From Rhizobium sp. (lineage in GTDB: Bacteria > Pseudomonadota > Alphaproteobacteria > Rhizobiales > Rhizobiaceae), in assembly GCA_003527225.1 (NCBI GenBank), contig DPXQ01000129.1:1-25413 (forward strand): 25,413 bases of DNA. Direction: 5' to 3'. Shown here in pieces: positions 21,604 to 25,413 of the stretch. Positions within the stretch are counted from its first letter, which is position 1. Every line of letters begins with the position of its first letter. The notes beneath the pieces are model-generated. The model worked only from the letters and a program-made list of their open reading frames with translations, was not told where the DNA came from and ran no database searches. The position numbers and the translations under genes are program-made.

Positions 21604-22194
21604 TTACCCAATCTGTTCAACCATGAGCGTACCTGCCGGCAGCGGACGGATCAGCGATTGCGCCGGCACAGACGGATCGAGCCAGTCGGCCCAGGCATCG
21701 CGTTCGAGGATGACGATCTGCCGATCATGGTATGGCGCGATGTCGGGCCCGGGCTCCATGGTCAGCAGGGTGAAGGCCTCGCCCACATCTTCCGTCTCGC
21801 GCCAGATGCCGGCGATGCAGAAGATTGGCTCGTGGCGCTTGGTGAACAGCCACTTGTCCTTCCGCTTCTTTCCCTTCTCGGCGGGATCGGTGAACTCGTA
21901 GAAGCCGTCGGCGACGATCAGGCAGCGGTTGGAGGAAAATTCGCGGCCCTCCGACCGGAAATTGTAGACCGGGCGCTTGTTCTTACCCGGCCAGCTCCAC
22001 CGCCGCTGCACCAGGTCGCCTTCGCCGCGCACGCCATCGACCGTGCGGATGATCGGCGCGGCATCGGTGATTTTGATGTCGTCGCGCGCCTCGATGTTCG
22101 GGGCGCCTTCGCCAAAACGGATCTTGATCTTCAGATCGGCGAATTCCTCCCCGATCGAAGCGACATCCACCTTCAGTCGATAGTCATTGCACAT
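21604..22194 (-). CDS. SRAP-domain protein (YedK/HMCES-type abasic-site binder)
   Basis: This 196-residue protein has all SRAP key residues: MCNDYR at the start gives catalytic C2; N78 in VYNFRSEG; E100 in VADGFYEF; H156 in PYHDRQIVIL. In this family the cysteine, exposed after Met removal, forms a stable thiazolidine bond with abasic sites in single-stranded DNA and shields them during replication. ATG 22194 is the only start that places Cys second; GGAGG lies 4 nt upstream, and the longer frame to 22308 is rejected. A GTTC-N8-GTTC sequence at 22232-22247 recalls an alphaproteobacterial LexA box, but the spacing is one base too long. It precedes the coiA-like gene and may be co-transcribed with it. 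Confidence 0.85.
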   Translation of the reverse strand: MCNDYRLKVDVASIGEEFADLKIKIRFGEGAPNIEARDDIKITDAAPIIRTVDGVRGEGDLVQRRWSWPGKNKRPVYNFRSEGREFSSNRCLIVADGFYEFTDPAEKGKKRKDKWLFTKRHEPIFCIAGIWRETEDVGEAFTLLTMEPGPDIAPYHDRQIVILERDAWADWLDPSVPAQSLIRPLPAGTLMVEQIG

Positions 22195-22767
22195 CGGTCC
22201 TCCGTCTCGATCGCCTTTGCCTCGCGGCCAAGTTCTATTTTGTGTTCGAAGATGATGAGCGTCAGATTTCGATTCCGACGCATCGATCGACGATCGCCGT
22301 CCCAACATAAAGCGCGACGCCGGCGTTGTTGAGATGGTGGAGCTGCGCTGGCGCCTTCAACCTCGCGAACTCGGCGGCCCCCTTTCACCGTCGAGCGTGC
22401 CGAGGTCGACCTTCCCATCCTATTATTGACTCGCGTCGGCCTCCGAATTCCGCCGTCGCAGCCATGGCAAGCATTTCAACTTCTCGCTTCTCAGAGGGCG
22501 ACTGGTCCTGGTTTGCGGGCAAGATGAAAACCACGGATTTCCGGTAACGGCTGATCGGACGAAAGGGCTCCAAGGGAGCAGTCCAATTCCCGCTCTCTGG
22601 TGATGGCTTCCTGGTCCGGCCCCGGATCTTCCACGATCAACCCGCAGGGGGTCCGCTACGCAAGCGTGCGGCCGCTACGGCTTCGCCTTCGCGGTGATCT
22701 CGACCGGGGCCGGACACTGACGGAGCCATCGAGCGGGATTGGCCCGCTCCGAAGATGGAGCCCTCAG
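22195..22767. other. 573-bp gap without a clear gene
   Basis: I see no credible gene here. Candidate short frames (plus strand 22326-22547; minus strand 22385-22573) overlap each other, lack convincing ribosome sites, and match nothing I know. Two stem-loops are present: CCGCTACGC/GCGTGCGG with a one-base bulge (22653-22671), and the larger one at 22726-22758, described separately. The right half is probably a long leader for the 60-residue gene. Confidence 0.5.
22726..22758 (+). promoter_or_regulatory. stem-loop at the ribosome site of the 60-residue gene
   Basis: GAGCGGG (22731-22737) pairs with CCCGCTC (22743-22749) around the loop ATTGG. CCATC (22726-22730) pairs with GATGG (22754-22758) outside it, leaving CGAA unpaired. 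The outer strand covers part of the GGAG ribosome site (22757-22760) ahead of ATG 22768. The structure could limit translation. Confidence 0.4.
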
Positions 22768-22950
22768 ATGTCGACCGATCTTTCCCTCGCACGAACCCAC
22801 GCTTTCCACCTTGCCCGCACCCTCATGGTCCCCGTCACGCTCTTCCGTTCCGGCGACGAATTCGGAGTTCTGCCGAGCGACGAGATCGAAGACGGCGAGG
22901 TCGAGACCATCACCGAATTCGATCCCTTCGAGTACGGGCCGGCTCATTGA
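22768..22950 (+). CDS. conserved 60-residue protein of mobile elements, function unknown
   Basis: The product begins MSTDLSLARTHAFHLARTLM and continues VPVTLFRSGDEFGVLPSDEI, ending in an acidic EFDPFEYGPAH. I recall near-identical small proteins upstream of TOPRIM or antirestriction genes on rhizobial elements, but no function. The start ATG 22768 has GGAG 7 nt upstream; the frame is open further left without a better start. The stop TGA 22948-22950 lies within a terminator hairpin. There is no signal peptide or membrane segment. Confidence 0.65.
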   Translation: MSTDLSLARTHAFHLARTLMVPVTLFRSGDEFGVLPSDEIEDGEVETITEFDPFEYGPAH

Positions 22951-22961
22951 GCCGGCTTTTT
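22938..22961 (+). terminator. intrinsic terminator overlapping the stop codon
   Basis: GCCGGCT (22938-22944) and AGCCGGC (22950-22956) form a GC-rich stem with a 5-nt loop, followed by TTTTT (22957-22961). The TGA stop of the 60-residue gene forms part of the loop and stem. It is the best terminator in the window. It should separate that gene from the TOPRIM gene, unless translation up to the stop prevents folding. Confidence 0.75.
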
Positions 22962-22989
22962 GCCTCCGGAGGTGCCACTGGCGAGCGGC

Positions 22990-23079
22990 AGACGGCAAGG
23001 GAAGCGGCGCCGCGGCTGGCCGCAAGCGGCCGTTGCCAAGGTGCAAATTGGCACCTTGCGAGCCGCGCCCTTGCCGTCT
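22990..23079. repeat. nested palindromes before the TOPRIM gene
   Basis: AGACGGCAAGGG (22990-23001) is repeated inverted, without a mismatch, at 23068-23079. Inside it lie GGCCGC-AA-GCGGCC (23018-23031) and CAAGGTGC-AAATTG-GCACCTTG (23037-23058). The 217-bp gap between the two genes is mostly taken up by this structure and the terminator. It could be a structured leader or a protein site; nothing identifies it. Confidence 0.6.
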
Positions 23080-23167
23080 TCGCTCTTCGTGGCGTCCGGA
23101 AGCCGCCCCGCAAGGTGCGGGCAGAAGGAAGACAAAGGAAGGGCGGCCGCAAAAAGCGCCGGAAAGT

Positions 23168-24130
23168 ATGATGGAGAAGAAAGAAGTAGAGGAGCTCAAA
23201 AGCCGCGTTTTCTGCGCGGCCGTCCTGGAAAAGGCCGGATACACAGTCGACCTGAAAGAGAGCACCCGGCGGGCCGTGAAATATCGGCGCGGCGACGACA
23301 TCGTCATCGTGATCCATGACGGCAAGGGCTGGTTCGATCCGCTGTCGGACGCCAAGGGTGACGTGTTCTCGCTCATCCGGAACCTTCACGGCTTCGATTT
23401 CACAGAGGCGCTCGCGTGCGCGGCCGAACTTGTCGGCTTCACCCCCGTCGAGCCGGCCTGGACACGACCCGCACGCGATCGGGAACGAGACACATCACTG
23501 GCGGAACGCTGGCAGATCCGACGCAAGCCGTGGCGGGGTTCGGCGACCTGGCGCTATCTTGCCGGCGAGCGATGTCTCCCTGAGAGCGTCCTGCAGGCGG
23601 CGATCCGACAAGACCGCTTGCGCGAAGGGCCATATGGCAGCATGTGGGCGGCCCATGTCGACGACGACGGCGCCGTCACCGGCTGGGAAGAGAGAGGTCC
23701 CGACTGGCGCGGTTTTTCGACGGGGGGCGCGAAGGCGCTCTTTCGTCTTGGTACGCCCGACGCTGTGCGGCTCTGCGTCACCGAAGCGGCAATCGACGCC
23801 ATGAGCCTCGCCTCCTTCGAAGGCCTGCGGGAGGGCAGCCTCTATCTCAGCACCGGTGGAGGGTGGTCGCCGTCGACCGAGACCGCGGTGCGGGTACTCG
23901 CCGCGCGCGCCGATGCCCAGCTTGTGGCCGCGACCGACGACAATCCGCAAGGGGAGGCTTTTGCCGATCGGCTGCGCGAGATCGCCCAGGTCGTCGGCTG
24001 CGACTGGGTACGGCTCAAGCCGCCTGCCGAGGACTGGAATGACGCATGGAGGGCAAAGGGGGTGGAGGAAAGGAAAAGGAGGGAAGGGAGAAGCGGCCTG
24101 CCGCATGCTCGCCGGCCGCGTCAAGGGTAA
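23168..24130 (+). CDS. DUF3991/TOPRIM-domain protein
   Basis: This 320-residue protein is the DUF3991-TOPRIM type common on alphaproteobacterial elements. The N-terminal part holds GKGWFDPLSDAKGDVFSLI (52-70), which resembles the CHC2-like zinc-free region of primases. The TOPRIM domain has LCVTEAAIDAMSL (202-214) with E206, STGGGW (228-233) and VAATDDNPQGEAFADRL (253-269) with D257/D258. TOPRIM enzymes nick or prime nucleic acids; a role in element replication or transfer is likely but not known. Two adjacent ATGs at 23168 and 23171 are possible, GGAAAG just upstream favouring the second. The long frame to 22739 is antisense-quality sequence through the palindromes. The last 22 residues come from a purine-rich tract (24064-24093). 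Confidence 0.75.
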   Translation: MMEKKEVEELKSRVFCAAVLEKAGYTVDLKESTRRAVKYRRGDDIVIVIHDGKGWFDPLSDAKGDVFSLIRNLHGFDFTEALACAAELVGFTPVEPAWTRPARDRERDTSLAERWQIRRKPWRGSATWRYLAGERCLPESVLQAAIRQDRLREGPYGSMWAAHVDDDGAVTGWEERGPDWRGFSTGGAKALFRLGTPDAVRLCVTEAAIDAMSLASFEGLREGSLYLSTGGGWSPSTETAVRVLAARADAQLVAATDDNPQGEAFADRLREIAQVVGCDWVRLKPPAEDWNDAWRAKGVEERKRREGRSGLPHARRPRQG

Positions 24131-24276
24131 CGCTTCGCCCGGCTCAAGCCGGCCCTTGACCCGGCCGAACGGAGATGCGGCCGCGGAGGAGGGGTCAGGA
24201 AGGGCTGAAGAGAAGATGGCGACATCGAGAGGATGAGCCGCGCTCCAGCCCGACGGGCGTGACAAGGAGCTCACCC

Positions 24277-24879
24277 ATGACCCTTCTATCCATCCGCAAG
24301 GTTTATCAAGGCATCGCCGATCGTCGGCAGATGTTCCGCATGTTCGATCGCCATGCCAAGCGTCCGAGCAGATTCCAGGACGATGCCACTGCGCTTTATC
24401 GCGGTGAGTGGTTCGAAATCAACCAGGCCGGGCACGATTACATGTTCGAGGTGCTGCCGCCGCTCTGGATGCCTGGCGACATGTTCGCCCTGCGCGAATT
24501 CCTCACCGGCAACGTCACCAGCGTCTTCTTCTCCCTGAAGATCGATGGGCAGTTTCGTTACTTCCACGGCTATTGCGACCTCTCCGACAGGGGCTCGCCG
24601 GCGCAAATGCGGGATACGATCGTCGAACGGGAATCGCGGCCTGTCCGGGCAATGACCCGCGAAGAGCGGCTCGAGCACATCTGGTCGGCCACCCATGACC
24701 AGTATCGGGCCTATGCCGATTGGCGGTATCCCGGCCCGCAGCGAGGCAAGCGGCTCGTCATGAATTTCGCTGCGGGCGGACATCGTGATTTCGACCTTCT
24801 CGACCAGCTCACCGATGCACAGATCGCTGGGAAGCTGCCGGTGCATCTGCGCTATCTGCCTGACGCGATCGCAGCGTGA
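24277..24879 (+). CDS. DUF1419-domain protein
   Basis: The 200-residue protein matches DUF1419: MTLLSIRKVYQGIADRRQMF, then FDRHAKRPSRF, LYRGEWFEI (38-46), YMFEVLPPLWM (54-64) and REFLTGNVTSVFF (72-84). The family is found on rhizobial plasmids and integrative elements, with no known activity; conserved aromatic and charged residues hint at an enzyme or a DNA-modification-related fold, but I cannot say which. ATG 24277 has AAGGAG 7 nt upstream. The 146 nt before it, after the TOPRIM gene, show no gene. The DUF3085 gene follows 17 nt after its stop, so the two are probably co-transcribed. Confidence 0.75.
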   Translation: MTLLSIRKVYQGIADRRQMFRMFDRHAKRPSRFQDDATALYRGEWFEINQAGHDYMFEVLPPLWMPGDMFALREFLTGNVTSVFFSLKIDGQFRYFHGYCDLSDRGSPAQMRDTIVERESRPVRAMTREERLEHIWSATHDQYRAYADWRYPGPQRGKRLVMNFAAGGHRDFDLLDQLTDAQIAGKLPVHLRYLPDAIAA

Positions 24880-24896
24880 GGGAGGTCGGTGCGGTC

Positions 24897-25295
24897 ATGT
24901 TCACCTTTCCTCTCGAAAAGGTGCGCGAGATTATCGCGCGCGGGATCTCCGACGCTGCCACAAACGGCGGCTTTCGCAATCCCCACTACGGCCTTTACCC
25001 CGGAAAGGACGAGAAACCCGGGCTTTGGCTCGTCGGCGACGAGGGTGTCTACCTTTGCTCCAATGGAACCCTTGCCGCGGGGCGGAAGCCTCTCGTCTGC
25101 TACGCCGAAGAGTGCGATCCGTCCACCAATCCGGACTACTGGCACTACAAGCGCCAGCATTTCGGGGGCGACGACGGCGTTGACTTCCTCGACGCCGTCG
25201 AGCTCGAACGGCTGATGGCGGCCTCACCCTCAGCCACGCATCTCAGGATCGAGATGACCGACACCAGCATGTCGCTTGGCCTGATGCGCCGCTGA
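24897..25295 (+). CDS. DUF3085-domain protein
   Basis: The 132-residue protein matches DUF3085: MFTFPLEKVREII at the start, PGLWLVGDEGVYLCSNG (41-57), and a conserved C-terminal part with GGDDGVDFLDAVEL (90-103). It has no known function and is usually found with DUF1419, TOPRIM and antirestriction genes on mobile elements. I prefer ATG 24897, giving the usual MFTFP start; a GTG at 24876 overlaps the DUF1419 stop and would add seven residues. GGGAGG lies 11 nt before the ATG, a long but workable distance. Confidence 0.7.
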   Translation: MFTFPLEKVREIIARGISDAATNGGFRNPHYGLYPGKDEKPGLWLVGDEGVYLCSNGTLAAGRKPLVCYAEECDPSTNPDYWHYKRQHFGGDDGVDFLDAVELERLMAASPSATHLRIEMTDTSMSLGLMRR

Positions 25296-25400
25296 TCCGG
25301 CGGCCGCGCCACCCGCTACCCATCCCACAACCTGCGCCGCCCGTCTTCGCCCAAGCTTTCGGCGGGGTCGATGGCGCGCGCCTGCTCAAAAGGAGGTGGC

Positions 25401-25413
25401 ATGAAAGAGGCCG
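25401..25413 (+). CDS. first codons of the next gene, partial
   Basis: ATG 25401 is preceded by a strong AGGAGG (25391-25396) and opens MKEA before the window ends. Nothing more can be said about the product. The 105 nt between it and the DUF3085 gene show no other gene. Confidence 0.5.

Noticed and set aside
22739..23167. N-terminal extension of the TOPRIM frame
   Set aside because: It runs out of frame through the 60-residue gene, the terminator and the palindromes and resembles no protein; the family-like sequence begins at the ATGs at 23168/23171.
24064..24093. 30-nt pure purine run as a regulatory or triplex element
   Set aside because: It codes for a charged, low-complexity tail of the TOPRIM protein (EERKRREGR), which explains the composition.

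Overview
The window is GC-rich, densely packed, and reads as an alphaproteobacterial (most likely Hyphomicrobiales/Rhizobiales) accessory region on an integrative element or plasmid. The main reasons are a partial RHE_PE00001-type gene at the left edge, IS21-type debris, decayed translesion-polymerase genes (dinB, dnaE2), and on the right a run of genes usual on rhizobial mobile elements (DUF3991/TOPRIM protein, DUF1419, DUF3085). Much of the rest looks like a defence island.

Layout. (1) 3-146: tail of an RHE_PE00001-family gene. (2) 244-4243, minus strand: a complete four-gene type III CBASS operon: CD-NTase, HORMA protein, TRIP13-like AAA+ ATPase, and a Cap4 effector (DUF4297 nuclease plus SAVED). 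(3) 4395-6653, plus strand, divergent from CBASS: four translationally coupled genes for a ribbon-helix-helix protein, a GNAT-like acetyltransferase, an XRE repressor and an ImmA/IrrE metallopeptidase; the last two resemble the CapH/CapP regulators known from other CBASS loci. The 50-bp gap between the two operons holds two opposed promoter-like sequences and three phased TAGCTA boxes. (4) 6654-7463: debris (IstB fragment, frameshifted RHE_PE00001 remnant) and short repeats. (5) 7464-9461: winged-helix protein, nucleotidyltransferase and PP2C-like phosphatase, a possible toxin-antitoxin-like triad. (6) 9617-11651: an AbiEi/AbiEii type IV toxin-antitoxin pair behind an unusually symmetrical putative operator. 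(7) 11648-14804: dinB and dnaE2 remnants joined head to head, each lacking its 5' part; dnaE2 also has a frameshift and an amber stop. (8) 15005-20836: a four-gene operon for a TrlF-like PHP/SMC-type ATPase, a TauD/TfdA-like Fe(II)/2-oxoglutarate dioxygenase, a HEPN-motif/zinc-ribbon protein and a DUF3644 protein that also has an RNxxxH motif. This is my best candidate for an undescribed system. (9) 20852-22194, minus: a CoiA-like nuclease behind an SRAP (YedK/HMCES) protein. (10) 22768-25413, plus: a conserved 60-residue protein, the DUF3991/TOPRIM protein, DUF1419, DUF3085 and the first codons of another gene.

How the parts may work together. CBASS would detect infection and make a cyclic oligonucleotide that activates Cap4 to degrade DNA. 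The divergent operon is well placed to hold CBASS down until the peptidase removes the repressor. The nucleotidyltransferase modules and the HEPN/PHP-ATPase operon would be separate, probably growth-arresting or nucleic-acid-cleaving, layers. All functions are read from motifs and family resemblance by eye; no database search was possible.
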